A stretch of 45,567 nt of DNA from Pseudomonadota bacterium (GCA_023388715.1 JAEWFT010000023.1:1-45567), one strand, 5' to 3'. Counted from the first letter of the stretch, positions 29,503-38,752 are shown. Translations and numbers: made by a program. The notes: generated from the sequence alone by a model not told the origin.

Positions 29503-29640
29503 CGCCAGAAACAGAGACGCCCGCGCGAGGCGGGCGTCGGGCCGGAGATGCTATCTCCGGCGGGGCGGTTCTTCATGGCCTGAGCCACAAAAGAGAAACG
29601 CCCCTTGCGGGGCGTCGGGTCGGGGATGCTATCCCCGACG
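29503..29640 (+). repeat. Two tandem copies of a co-varying double hairpin
   Basis: Two units 78 bp apart. Unit 1: stem GACGCCCGC/GCGGGCGTC (29516-29538), GG, then stem GCCGGAGA/TCTCCGGC with loop TGCTA (29541-29561). Unit 2: stem ACGCCCC/GGGGCGT (29598-29615), CGG, then stem GTCGGGGA/TCCCCGAC with loop TGCTA (29619-29639). The second stems differ at two positions in each arm, and both changes keep pairing, while the loop is constant. Each unit is preceded by GCCA and an A-rich stretch. The placement between the helicase and NYN genes and the covariation suggest a structured RNA or a processing signal rather than plain terminators; there is no T run. Confidence 0.75.
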
Positions 29641-29698
29641 GGGTAAGCGCATTGTTGTCAAGGCTTGACGGCCTGTCAACTGGTAAGGAAGCCAGAAC

Positions 29699-30319
29699 AT
29701 GAACAGGGTAGTGGGCTACATCGACGGCTTCAACCTGTTCTTCGGCATGCGGGACAGCGGCCTGCGCCGCTACTACTGGCTGAGCCCGGAGCTGCTGATC
29801 CAGAACCTGATGAAGCCGTGGCAGACCTTGGCGGGTGTGCGCTATTTCAGCGCCCGGATCAGCCCAGGCCCGGGAGACCCGGACAAGCACCTGCGCCAGC
29901 AGACCTACCTCGAAGCCGTGGAAACCCTGGCCGGCGTCGAGACGATCTACGGGCACTACCTCAGCAAGCCCAAGCAATGCCGCGCGTGCGGTGCGCAGTG
30001 GCAGCAGGCCGAGGAAAAGATGACCGACGTAAACATTGCCGTTCGCTTGCTTTCCGACGCCATGGACGATGCCTTCGACACGGCCATGATCGTCTCGGCC
30101 GACAGCGACCTGGTGCCGCCGGTGGAGGCCGTGCGAACCCGCTTCCCGGCCAAGCGGATCATCATCGCCAGCCCGCCCGCGCGTCACTCCACCAAGCTAG
30201 CTGCGGCGGCGAACGCGTGCTTCACCATCGGCCGAAAGAAGCTGCAGGACAGCCAACTGCCTGACCAGATCACCAAGCCGGACGGCTTCGTCCTGGCCCG
30301 TCCGGCCTCCTGGACCTGA
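29699..30319 (+). CDS. NYN domain (PIN-like) putative ribonuclease
   Basis: 206 residues. The NYN fold signature is present: YIDGFNLFF (Asp9, Asn12), a TDVNIAVRL motif (Asp110) and IVSADSDLVPP (Asp135, Asp137), together the acidic set that binds Mg2+ in NYN/PIN nucleases. A CxxC (Cys94, Cys97) between them may bind zinc with other residues. NYN proteins cut RNA. The start at 29699 follows AAGGAAG. It lies 59 bp after the paired hairpins and 6 bp before the next gene, so it belongs to the operon. Whether it cuts phage RNA, host tRNA, or the hairpin RNA upstream is not known. Confidence 0.9.
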   Translation: MNRVVGYIDGFNLFFGMRDSGLRRYYWLSPELLIQNLMKPWQTLAGVRYFSARISPGPGDPDKHLRQQTYLEAVETLAGVETIYGHYLSKPKQCRACGAQWQQAEEKMTDVNIAVRLLSDAMDDAFDTAMIVSADSDLVPPVEAVRTRFPAKRIIIASPPARHSTKLAAAANACFTIGRKKLQDSQLPDQITKPDGFVLARPASWT

Positions 30320-30325
30320 GCCTGC

Positions 30326-30979
30326 ATGCGACTTTCCGAAAAATCGGTGGAACTCAACTTCTGTGCCGAGGCGACAGCGGCCGCGGGGCTGGCAGCGCAT
30401 CCGTTCTGGTGCGGATTGACCCAGCAACAGGAGAAAAAGCTTGGATTCGATGTGGCCGGAATGCGCGGTGGAAGACTCCTGATCTACCAGTTCAAGGCAT
30501 CTAACCAGTTTGCTGCCAACGGGTTAAGGCGCTTCAGGGCCCCGCATCACCAACTGGTGAACCTTCGAAAGCTCGCGACCGGGCCCGACCAGGTCTTCTA
30601 CGTCTTTCCCGAGATCGGAACATCCTCCGAGTTGGTAGCCGCCGGATCGATCACTTCCAAGGCGTGGCTTTGCGATGTGTGGTTTCCAACGCTCAAAGCG
30701 CTGGGGCCGTCGCACCGCAAAGGTGGCGAGCATTATGTGGACCTGGATCCCGCGACGAAGCAATGCACATGGCATTCGGATGTCGCGGAAGTTCCTGTCG
30801 TCACGGCACTCGAATGGTTCTCCCGCATCGGGCGTGGAGATGGAAATCTTCAAGCTGGCTCGCCCGGTAGTCGCCTTGGCAGCGATATCGGTATCCCGCT
30901 TGACGGGCGCGCTGGCGCAGTCTTCCGGCAACTGCGCGAATTGAACTCAAGAAAACTTCTCGGCCTACTTATTAGATGA
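30326..30979 (+). CDS. Unknown protein with possible PD-(D/E)XK nuclease site
   Basis: 217 residues, family not recognised. The N-terminal part has SEKSVELNF (Glu9 in a helix), then GFDVAGMRGGRLLIYQFKAS: Asp42, and Gln55-x-Lys57 12 residues later at the end of a hydrophobic strand. This layout (E ... D ... QxK) is that of the Q-variant PD-(D/E)XK restriction nucleases. The rest shows no clear signature. It overlaps the methylase start by 4 bp (ATGA), so the two are translated together; a nuclease with its own methylase would be a sensible pair. The ribosome binding site is weak. Function remains inference. Confidence 0.7.
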   Translation: MRLSEKSVELNFCAEATAAAGLAAHPFWCGLTQQQEKKLGFDVAGMRGGRLLIYQFKASNQFAANGLRRFRAPHHQLVNLRKLATGPDQVFYVFPEIGTSSELVAAGSITSKAWLCDVWFPTLKALGPSHRKGGEHYVDLDPATKQCTWHSDVAEVPVVTALEWFSRIGRGDGNLQAGSPGSRLGSDIGIPLDGRAGAVFRQLRELNSRKLLGLLIR

Positions 30980-33900
30980 CTGACATCCGCTCACCCAAGA
31001 AACTCATCGAAGTCGCGCTGCCGCTCGACGACATCAACGCTGCCGCTGCGCGCGAGAAGTCGATCCGGCATGGCCATCCCAGCACGCTGCATCTGTGGTG
31101 GGCGCGGCGGCCGCTGGCGGCGGCGCGGGCGGTGCTGTTCGCGCAGATGGTCAACGATCCGGGCTACGAGACCGGCAAGGGCTTTACCCGCGGGGTGAAC
31201 AAGAAGGAGGCCACGCGCGAGCGTGAGCGCCTGTTCGACATCATCCGCGAGCTGGTGAAGTGGGAGAACACCAACAACGAGGACGTGCTGGAACGGGCGC
31301 GGGCGGAGATCCGCAAGAGCTGGGTGGAAACCTGCGACCTCAACAAAAAGCACCCGCAAGCCGCCGAGCTGTTCAACCCGGACCAGCTGCCGGCCTTCCA
31401 CGACCCGTTCGCGGGCGGTGGCGCCATTCCGCTGGAAGCGCAGCGGCTGGGGCTGGAGAGCCACGCCAGCGACTTGAACCCGGTGGCGGTGCTGATCAAC
31501 AAGGCGATGATCGAGATCCCGCCGAAGTTCGCGGGTCGCAAGCCGGTGGGGCCGGTGCCGACCGGCGAGAAGCAGACGAAGATGGCCGAGGACTGGTCCG
31601 GTGCGCGTGGCCTGGCCGAGGACGTGCGCCGCTATGGCCACTGGATGCGCGAGGAAGCGCACAAGCGCATCGGTCATCTGTATCCGCAGGTGGAGATCAC
31701 CGCGGAGATGGCCAGGGACAGGCCAGACCTGAAGCAGTACGTCGGCCAGAAGCTGACCGTCATCGCCTGGCTGTGGGCGCGCACGGTGCGCAGCCCCAAC
31801 CCGGCGTATTCCAACGTGCAAGTCCCGTTGGTGTCCACCTTCATGGTGTCGAACATTCCTGGCAAGGAAGCGTGGGTGTCGCCGATTACCGACAGCCAGA
31901 CCTATCACTTTGAAGTGAAGGTGTCTGATGGCGGATCAAAGGCTCCCGCAAATGCCAAGAGCGGAACGAAGTTGTCGCGAGGCGCGAACTTTGAATGCGT
32001 GATGTCGAAAACGCCGATTGAGTCGGCGCATATTTACGGTGAAGCGCAAGCGGGGCGAATGGGTGAACGCCTAATGGCGGTGGTCGCGGAAGGCGTTCGC
32101 GGTAGGGTGTACTTGCCGCCCAACACTGCGTTGGAAGCAGCTGCGCGCGAAGCGAAGCCGGAATGGAAGCCGGATGTGCCGATGCCGAAGAACCCCCGAT
32201 GGTTCTCCCCACCGGCATATGGCCTGATGACTTTTGGGGACCTTTTCACGCCGCGCCAGTTGGTGGCGCTGACAACATTCTCTGGCCTAGTGGGCGAGGC
32301 GCGTGAACGCGTTCGCCGGGATGCAATCAGTTCGGGCATGCCCGATGACGGTAGAGGGCTCGACGCCGGTGGAGTGGGTGCAACGGCGTATGCGCAGGCC
32401 GTCGCCGTAATGCTCGCATTCCCGGCTAGTGGCCTATCTGATCGCATGAGTTCCATTTGCACTTGGGATGCTGGCGGGAAAACATGGGGGACAAAAACGC
32501 GAAACACGTTCGCGCGCCAGGCGATACAAATGAGCTGGGATTTTGCGGAAGTGAATCCTTTTTCGGGGCAGTCTGGGAGCTGGGACAACTCCCTTGAGTA
32601 CTCAAATAAGGGCGTGGTGCTTACATGGGAAAAAGGCAAAGGTGAAGCGCGTCAGTCTGACGCAACGACACAGAACATAAGTACGAACAAGGTGATCTCA
32701 ACGGATCCGCCTTATTACGACAACATTGGTTACGCAGATCTATCAGACTTCTTCTATGTGTGGTTGCGCCACACGCTGCGCGGCACGTTTCCGTCGCTGT
32801 TCGCTACTGTCGCCGTGCCAAAGGCCGAGGAACTGGTCGCCACGCCGTATCGCCATGGCGGCAAGGAAGGCGCAGAAAAGTTCTTCCTCGACGGCATGAC
32901 CGCCGCTATGCACAACATCGCCGCCAAGGCGCATGGTGCGTTCCCGGTCACCATCTACTACGCCTTCAAGCAGTCTGATACCGGCAGCGACGGCACCGCT
33001 TCAACCGGCTGGGAAACCTTCATCGCAGCCGTGCTGCGCGCAGGCTTCGCCATCCATGGCACCTGGCCTATGCGCACCGAACTGGGCAACCGCATGATCG
33101 GCAGCGGCACCAACGCGCTGGCCTCCAGCATCATCCTGGTCTGCCGCCGTCGGCCGGACGACGCGCCGCAGATCCCGCGCCGCGAGTTTCAGCGCGAGTT
33201 GAAGGAAGTGCTGGGCGAGGCGCTGGAAGCCATGCTTGGAGGCGCCGATGGTGCTTCGCCCATCGCACCGGTGGACCTGGCCCAGGCCGCCATCGGCCCA
33301 GGCATGGGCGTGTTCTCGCAGTACGCCGCCGTGCTGGAAAGCAACGGCGAGCCGATGAGCGTGAAGACCGCGCTGATGCTGATCAACAAGCAGGTGGACG
33401 AGGTGCTGGGAGGCGAGACCTTCGACGCCGACACCAACTTCTGCCTGGGCTGGTTCGACGAAGTCGGCTTCGGCACCGGCGCCTTCGGCAACGCCGACGT
33501 GCTGGCCCGCGCGAAGGCCACCAGCGTGGACGCGGTGAAGCATGCCGGCGTGCTGGCCTCCGATGGCGGCAAGGTGCGCCTGTTGAAGCCGGACGAATAC
33601 CCGGAAGGCTGGGACCCGCAAACCGACAACCGCACCCCGGTCTGGGAAGCCCTGCACCAGCTGATCCGCGCCTACAACCAGGGCGGCGAGAGCGCCGCGG
33701 GCATGCTGCTGGCGCGCATGCCCGAGAAGTCCGGCGACATCCGCAGACTGGCCTACTGGCTCTACAACGCCTGCGCCGAACGCAAGCGCCTGCCGGAAGA
33801 AGCCCGCGCCTACAACGAACTGATTACCGCCTGGCATGCCATCGAAGCGGCAAGCCACGATGCGGGCCATATAAACGTGCAGGGGAGCTTCGACGTCTGA
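30976..33900 (+). CDS. DUF1156 adenine-specific DNA methyltransferase (PglX-like)
   Basis: 974 residues. The DUF1156 N-terminus (KKLIEVALPLDDINAAAARE, then HPSTLHLWWARRPLAAARAV) is followed by the SAM-binding motif DPFAGGG (near residue 143) and, 430 residues later, the catalytic motif DPPYYDNIGYADLSDFF (Asp577). This is the COG1743 group used as PglXI in type-3 BREX and in DUF499-linked loci. It probably methylates an adenine and marks host DNA as self. The central part (about 31890-32760, residues 305-595) is markedly lower in GC than both flanks, as if the target-recognition region had been exchanged. Coupled by 4 bp to the upstream gene. Confidence 0.93.
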   Translation: MTDIRSPKKLIEVALPLDDINAAAAREKSIRHGHPSTLHLWWARRPLAAARAVLFAQMVNDPGYETGKGFTRGVNKKEATRERERLFDIIRELVKWENTNNEDVLERARAEIRKSWVETCDLNKKHPQAAELFNPDQLPAFHDPFAGGGAIPLEAQRLGLESHASDLNPVAVLINKAMIEIPPKFAGRKPVGPVPTGEKQTKMAEDWSGARGLAEDVRRYGHWMREEAHKRIGHLYPQVEITAEMARDRPDLKQYVGQKLTVIAWLWARTVRSPNPAYSNVQVPLVSTFMVSNIPGKEAWVSPITDSQTYHFEVKVSDGGSKAPANAKSGTKLSRGANFECVMSKTPIESAHIYGEAQAGRMGERLMAVVAEGVRGRVYLPPNTALEAAAREAKPEWKPDVPMPKNPRWFSPPAYGLMTFGDLFTPRQLVALTTFSGLVGEARERVRRDAISSGMPDDGRGLDAGGVGATAYAQAVAVMLAFPASGLSDRMSSICTWDAGGKTWGTKTRNTFARQAIQMSWDFAEVNPFSGQSGSWDNSLEYSNKGVVLTWEKGKGEARQSDATTQNISTNKVISTDPPYYDNIGYADLSDFFYVWLRHTLRGTFPSLFATVAVPKAEELVATPYRHGGKEGAEKFFLDGMTAAMHNIAAKAHGAFPVTIYYAFKQSDTGSDGTASTGWETFIAAVLRAGFAIHGTWPMRTELGNRMIGSGTNALASSIILVCRRRPDDAPQIPRREFQRELKEVLGEALEAMLGGADGASPIAPVDLAQAAIGPGMGVFSQYAAVLESNGEPMSVKTALMLINKQVDEVLGGETFDADTNFCLGWFDEVGFGTGAFGNADVLARAKATSVDAVKHAGVLASDGGKVRLLKPDEYPEGWDPQTDNRTPVWEALHQLIRAYNQGGESAAGMLLARMPEKSGDIRRLAYWLYNACAERKRLPEEARAYNELITAWHAIEAASHDAGHINVQGSFDV

Positions 33901-33924
33901 TGGCGAGCTTGCAGGGGGAGTGAG

Positions 33925-35253
33925 ATGGACATGACGTGGGTCATTTTGGGCGGCGCGGCGATCTTGCTTGTGGCCGTGCTCGCGGTGGTTCGGAAACGAC
34001 GTGGTGGACAGGTCGCCTCTCCAGCCATCGAGCCACCGACATTGCCTGTGGCCGTGCAGCCGGTCGAAGGGGAAGTGCTGGCATTACCGGAAGAACCGGA
34101 AATCCCGACGCGGCTTGTCCTGGCCGTCGATGACGAGCCGGTGTTCGCCATGACCATCTTGGATGAGGCAGAAGGGAGCAAGCAGGTCGCGGGATTGTCC
34201 AGGCACGCGCCGTCCGCATTTGGTCGCGCGTTGGAGCCACTCATGCAAGTGGCGCCGTCCATGGCGACGGCAAGCATGGCCAACGGTCGTCAGTTGATGG
34301 AGGTGGTGATCAACGGGCCACTCGTGGCGGCAGCGGACGGCAACGGCTTTCGCGCGATGACCATGGGCGCGAGTGGTGTCCAGCAGAACGCCAGGTTGTT
34401 CGAGCCAAAGGCCTTGCAGAACGTGGCCAACGCAGCGGCTATCTGGCAGCTGGCCTCAGTCGCTGTGGCGCAGAAGCACCTGGCTGATATCAGCGCCACC
34501 CTCAAGCGAGTGGAAGACAAGGTTGCCGGCATCCAGTCCATGCTGGAGGAAAAGCGGGCGGCCCTGATCGACGGCGCTCTCAAGTACATCCACAGCGCAC
34601 GCCAAGCGATGCTGCAGGGGGAGTTTCTCGACCGCACGCGCGACAAGCTGGAGGATTTTGAGATCCAGCTGGAACAGGCCGGAACGACGTTGCTGCAACA
34701 GATCGAGCGTGAGTCGAAGAGCGAACTGGAAAGGGACACCGTCGGGTGCGAGGGTGAGTACCAGAGCGCACTGGCCAAGCATCAGGCGCTGGCCGTGCGT
34801 GCCGCCGAACTTGTGGCATGCGCAGAAGTGCGCCTGGCCAACTGGTATCTGTGTTCGCTCTACCCTGACCGCAGCAAGATGCTGGAAAGCCGAATGCAGC
34901 AGATCCAGCAGTTCATGGCCCAGGTCGCGACGGTACAGAAGCAAATGAGCGGGGCGCTGGACGCTGACTGTCAGAAGATCGATGCGCGCTTTACGTCTGA
35001 CGAGACCATTGCCGAGCGGCGTACGCATGTTCGGGACGAGGCCAAGTCGGGGAATGAGGCGTTGAGCAAGGGCGCCAAACGGTGCGCGACCATCATTGCG
35101 CGAGTTCAAACGGTCGCCGATGACCGCAGCTCAACGAGTCGATTGTTGATCGAAACCGACGGCAAGACGCCTACGGCGGTCTATCTGACACACGAAAAAC
35201 CAACGCTTCCTCCTATTCGCATCCAGAACGAGGAGTTGGTCGCATGTCTGTGA
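33925..35253 (+). CDS. Membrane-anchored coiled-coil protein
   Basis: 442 residues. One N-terminal transmembrane helix (WVILGGAAILLVAVLAVV, residues 5-22) with a positive stop KRRGG puts the bulk in the cytoplasm. A Pro-rich linker and a globular part are followed by long coiled coils (about residues 185-240 and 255-400, with heptads of Leu/Ile and Glu/Lys). I do not recognise a family. It lies between the methylase (24 bp) and the small acidic protein (27 bp) with AGGGGGAG as ribosome binding site, so it is part of the operon. An anchored rod-like protein could hold the defence complex near the membrane, but that is speculation. Confidence 0.8.
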   Translation: MDMTWVILGGAAILLVAVLAVVRKRRGGQVASPAIEPPTLPVAVQPVEGEVLALPEEPEIPTRLVLAVDDEPVFAMTILDEAEGSKQVAGLSRHAPSAFGRALEPLMQVAPSMATASMANGRQLMEVVINGPLVAAADGNGFRAMTMGASGVQQNARLFEPKALQNVANAAAIWQLASVAVAQKHLADISATLKRVEDKVAGIQSMLEEKRAALIDGALKYIHSARQAMLQGEFLDRTRDKLEDFEIQLEQAGTTLLQQIERESKSELERDTVGCEGEYQSALAKHQALAVRAAELVACAEVRLANWYLCSLYPDRSKMLESRMQQIQQFMAQVATVQKQMSGALDADCQKIDARFTSDETIAERRTHVRDEAKSGNEALSKGAKRCATIIARVQTVADDRSSTSRLLIETDGKTPTAVYLTHEKPTLPPIRIQNEELVACL

Positions 35254-35280
35254 AGACGCCGAAAGTCTGGGGGACTGGCC

Positions 35281-35868
35281 ATGGCCGTTGAGATCGAGGT
35301 CGAGAACATCACGCCGTACTTCGAAAAGTGGGAGCCGCAGGTGTTCCTGTCTCGCAAGTACAAGTCGCAGCCTGCATTGCCCATCCGCGGCGGCTGGGGC
35401 TACTCCGAAGCCGATGCCGTGGTCATCGACAAGTCGCACCCGGCGGCTGCGAACTTCCGTCCGTTCAACGGCGTCGAGGTCGAGCACATCTTCGCCAGGC
35501 TCCGCATGTACGAAGAGCTGATCGGCTGCCGTCCCGAGGGAAAGCAGCATGCGGGCTGTCAGATCAAGCTGAAGAAGCAGAGCCTGAGAGGTGGCGATGA
35601 CGGCAGGAAATACGACGTGATGGAGTTCGACATCACGGCACTCCCGCTGGAAGTCTGGGACGCACTGAAAGCCGAGTGGGAAGGACCACAGGGCATCCGG
35701 TCGCCCGCCTTCGATCAGGAAGACCATTTCCGTCGTCGCGACGAAGCAATCGTGCACTACGTGGGTGAGTACTGGTTCGAGATTTCAAGCTTCTTCGGCA
35801 AGTACGACGATGACGAAGATGACGATCCGCCGGTGAAGCTGCCCGCCATGCCCGCGCCCTTGATGTAG
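35281..35868 (+). CDS. Small acidic protein, possibly DUF3780
   Basis: 195 residues with an acidic tail (KYDDDEDDDPPVK). The body contains ENITPYFEKWEPQVFLSRKY, FRPFNGVEVEHIFARLRMYEELIG and YVGEYWFEISSFFGKYDD. Size and position between a DUF1156 methylase and a DUF499 ATPase suggest the DUF3780 family, which I recall in such clusters; I cannot confirm this by sequence. It may be a DNA-mimic-like or assembly subunit. The DUF499 gene follows 10 bp later, so the two are tightly linked. Confidence 0.75.
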   Translation: MAVEIEVENITPYFEKWEPQVFLSRKYKSQPALPIRGGWGYSEADAVVIDKSHPAAANFRPFNGVEVEHIFARLRMYEELIGCRPEGKQHAGCQIKLKKQSLRGGDDGRKYDVMEFDITALPLEVWDALKAEWEGPQGIRSPAFDQEDHFRRRDEAIVHYVGEYWFEISSFFGKYDDDEDDDPPVKLPAMPAPLM

Positions 35869-35878
35869 AGACAGAACC

Positions 35879-38668
35879 ATGACCATGAAACCCTGGCGCG
35901 AAGTCGCCATTCCTCACGAGGACGTCCACCGCGGCACCTTCGTCCGTGCCGAGTTCGCGGCCGATATCACCCGCGTACATGACGGTTCCGCCACACCCGA
36001 GTACCAGGATCCGGTGCTGTTCTTCCAGCGCACCTTCATCACCGAGGGCATGGGTGCATTGCTCACGTCGGTGGCCAAACGGTTGGCGGGCAAGGGCGGC
36101 GACCCGGTCATCCAGTTGCAGACCGCCTTCGGTGGCGGCAAGACCCACACCATGCTGGCGGTCATGCACATGGTGGGTGGCAAGGCTGCCAAGAGCGATC
36201 TGGCAGGTATTCCGCCTTTGCTCGATGCCGCCGGCGTACTGGACCTGCCGGTTGCGAGGGTGGTGGTGCTGGATGGCGTGAAGCTGTCGCCCAGCATGCC
36301 GCGGCGCGTGGATGGCCATACCCTTCGCACGCTCTGGGGTGAGCTGGCCTGGCAACTGGGGGGTGCCGAAGCCTATGCGGCACTTGCCGATGCAGATGCC
36401 ACGGGCACCAATCCGGGCAAGGACCTGCTGGCCGAGCTGATCCGCAAGGCCGGCCCCTGCGTGATCCTGATCGACGAGCTGGTGGCCTACATCCGCCAGT
36501 TCGAGGACGGCAAATCGCTCTCCGGTGGCACCTACGATGCAAATCTCACTTTCATCCAGGCCCTGACCGAAGCCTTGAAGGCCGCACCGCAGGCCGTGCT
36601 GCTGGCGTCGTTGCCGGAGAGCGAGCGCGAGGCCGGCAGCGAACGCGGCATCGCTGCGTTGCACGCGCTGGAGCACTACTTCTCCCGTGTCCAGGCGATC
36701 TGGAAGCCGGTGAGTACCGAAGAGTCGTTCGAGATCGTGCGCCGCCGCCTGTTCACCGAGATCCGCGACCAGGACACGCGGGACACCGTGTGCCGTGCCT
36801 TCGCCGACTGGTACGTGAAGCACAAGGATGACCTGCCTGGTGAGGCGCAGGAGGGGCGCTACTACGACCGCCTGCGCTCCGCGTATCCGATCCATCCGGA
36901 GGTGTTCGAGCGCCTGTATCAGGACTGGTCGGCGCTGCCGAACTTCCAGCGCACGCGCGGCGTGCTGAAACTGATGGCGCGTGTGATCCACCGCCTGTGG
37001 CAGAGCGACAACAAGGACCTGCTGATCCTGCCGGGCAGCCTGCCGCTGTACGACGCGGAAGTGAGCGCCGAGCTGACCAGCAACCTGCCGGTGGGCTGGG
37101 ACCCCGTGCTGTCCCGCGACGTGGATGGCGAGCGCAGCGAACCCGCATTGTTGGAGACCCAGGAAGCGAAGTTCGGTTCGGTGCAAGCCTGTCGCAGGAT
37201 CACCCGCAGCATCTTCCTGGGCAGCGCACCGGTGTCCGGCAACGAAATGGCACGTGGTGTGGAGACCGAGCGGTTGATCCTGAGCTGTATCCAGCCAGGA
37301 CAGGCGCCCCACGTATTCAAGGACGCACTGTCGCGCTTGAAGACACGGCTGACCTTCCTCAACGAGGGCAACAACCGCTGGTGGCTGGACGTGAAGCCCA
37401 ACCTGCGGCGGGAGATGGAAGACCGCAAGCGACGCTTCCAGGACGCCGAGGTATTCGACGAAGTGGCGGACGTGTTGCGCAAGGTGCTGGGCGGAGGTTC
37501 CATCGCCAACCACCATGTGTTCACGCCTGCCGCAGACGTGCCAGACGACTTCGAGCTTCGCTTGGTAGTGCTGTCGCCGAATACGGGCTGGACCCGCGGC
37601 GCTGGCCCGAACCCGGCGCGTGATGCCGCTGCGGCGATCCTGAAGGACCGTGGCGGGCAGCCGCGTGTGAAGCAGAACCGCCTACTGTTCCTGGCGGCGG
37701 ACGCCGATCAGGTTAGTCACCTCAAGGAGACTGTGCGCGCACTGCTGGCCTGGCGCAGCATTGAGACCGACCTGAAAGAGACCCGCATTACGCTGGACAA
37801 CATCCAGGCCAAGCAGGTCAGCCAGAACAAGGAGCAGACCCGCGATACCGTGCAGCGCCTGGTGCGCGACACCTACAAGTGGCTGGTCGCGCCCACCCAG
37901 ACCGTCAGCCGCAAGGACGGCAGGGTCGGCGACATCGAGTGGGAGGCGCAGGCCCTGAACCCGGCGGCCGTCGGGCTGGGCAAGGAGATCGATCGGGTCC
38001 TCGCTGACAACGAGTGGGTGATCGCACAGTGGGCGCCGGTGAACCTTCACTACCTGCTCAAAGCGTGGTTCTGGAAGGACGGCGCCGAGGACGTGAAGGC
38101 GCTGGACGTGTGGCAGAAGTCGTGCAGCTACCTGTACCTGCCGCGCTTGCAGAACTCGCACGTCATGTCGCAGACCATCGCGGCCGGCGCATCGAGCCTC
38201 GATTACTTCGGCCTGGCCAGCGGCAAGGAGGGAGACCGCTATCTCGGGTTCACCTTCGGGCAGGCGACGTCGCCGTTCATCGACGTGGCGTTGCTGATTG
38301 AGCCGGGCAAGGCTGCGGCTTACGAGGAGGCCACGCGGCCGCCACCCGTTATTACGCCCGATCCGGACCCGAACCCCGATTCGGATATCAACCCCAATCC
38401 AGACCCGGTTCCGCCGCCGCCAGGGCCAACCGCGACGATACCCACGCACTTCTGGGCGTCAGCGGAGCTGGACCCCGTCGGTGCATCGTTGAAGTTCGCC
38501 AACATCATGAAGGAACTGGTCGAGCTGTTCAGTGCCCGCCACGGCACCAACGTGGTGATCAAGGTGGACATCGAGGCCACCGACAGTCGTGGGTTCGACG
38601 AAACGACTGTGCGCGCGGCGAAGGAGAACAGTCGCGTGCTGGGGATTTCGTCGGCAGATTTCGACTAG
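35879..38668 (+). CDS. DUF499 AAA+-like ATPase
   Basis: 929 residues. Walker A TAFGGGKTHTML (about 82-93), Walker B CVILIDELVAY (near 194-204) and a following helical arm define a COG1483/DUF499 ATPase. A Pro/Asp/Asn repeat linker (DPDPNPDSDINPNPDPVPPPP, near 830) leads to a C-terminal 100-residue domain. Proteins of this type act with DUF1156 methylases and are compared with BrxC/PglY of BREX; they are thought to bind DNA and drive the defence response. A second Met two codons in could be the true start. It is the last gene of the element; the right attachment repeat is 145 bp downstream. Confidence 0.93.
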   Translation: MTMKPWREVAIPHEDVHRGTFVRAEFAADITRVHDGSATPEYQDPVLFFQRTFITEGMGALLTSVAKRLAGKGGDPVIQLQTAFGGGKTHTMLAVMHMVGGKAAKSDLAGIPPLLDAAGVLDLPVARVVVLDGVKLSPSMPRRVDGHTLRTLWGELAWQLGGAEAYAALADADATGTNPGKDLLAELIRKAGPCVILIDELVAYIRQFEDGKSLSGGTYDANLTFIQALTEALKAAPQAVLLASLPESEREAGSERGIAALHALEHYFSRVQAIWKPVSTEESFEIVRRRLFTEIRDQDTRDTVCRAFADWYVKHKDDLPGEAQEGRYYDRLRSAYPIHPEVFERLYQDWSALPNFQRTRGVLKLMARVIHRLWQSDNKDLLILPGSLPLYDAEVSAELTSNLPVGWDPVLSRDVDGERSEPALLETQEAKFGSVQACRRITRSIFLGSAPVSGNEMARGVETERLILSCIQPGQAPHVFKDALSRLKTRLTFLNEGNNRWWLDVKPNLRREMEDRKRRFQDAEVFDEVADVLRKVLGGGSIANHHVFTPAADVPDDFELRLVVLSPNTGWTRGAGPNPARDAAAAILKDRGGQPRVKQNRLLFLAADADQVSHLKETVRALLAWRSIETDLKETRITLDNIQAKQVSQNKEQTRDTVQRLVRDTYKWLVAPTQTVSRKDGRVGDIEWEAQALNPAAVGLGKEIDRVLADNEWVIAQWAPVNLHYLLKAWFWKDGAEDVKALDVWQKSCSYLYLPRLQNSHVMSQTIAAGASSLDYFGLASGKEGDRYLGFTFGQATSPFIDVALLIEPGKAAAYEEATRPPPVITPDPDPNPDSDINPNPDPVPPPPGPTATIPTHFWASAELDPVGASLKFANIMKELVELFSARHGTNVVIKVDIEATDSRGFDETTVRAAKENSRVLGISSADFD

Positions 38669-38702
38669 GCTGATGTCCATTGGGCGCCGTGGTGTGGGCC
38701 AA

Positions 38703-38752
38703 TGACGGTAGGTGGGTAAGGTTCGTCGAGCTGACGGTAGGTTTGACGGTAA
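38703..38752 (+). repeat. Right-end integrase arm-type repeats
   Basis: TGACGGTA occurs three times in direct orientation (38703-38710, 38732-38739, 38744-38751), spaced 29 and 12 bp, the last as TGACGGTAA. The same octamer is at the left end upstream of int. They lie 62-111 bp inside the right core repeat, the usual place for arm sites. Confidence 0.6.

Noticed and set aside
29503..29640. The two repeats as a CRISPR array
   Set aside because: Only two units, each made of two different hairpins, with no equal spacers and no cas genes.
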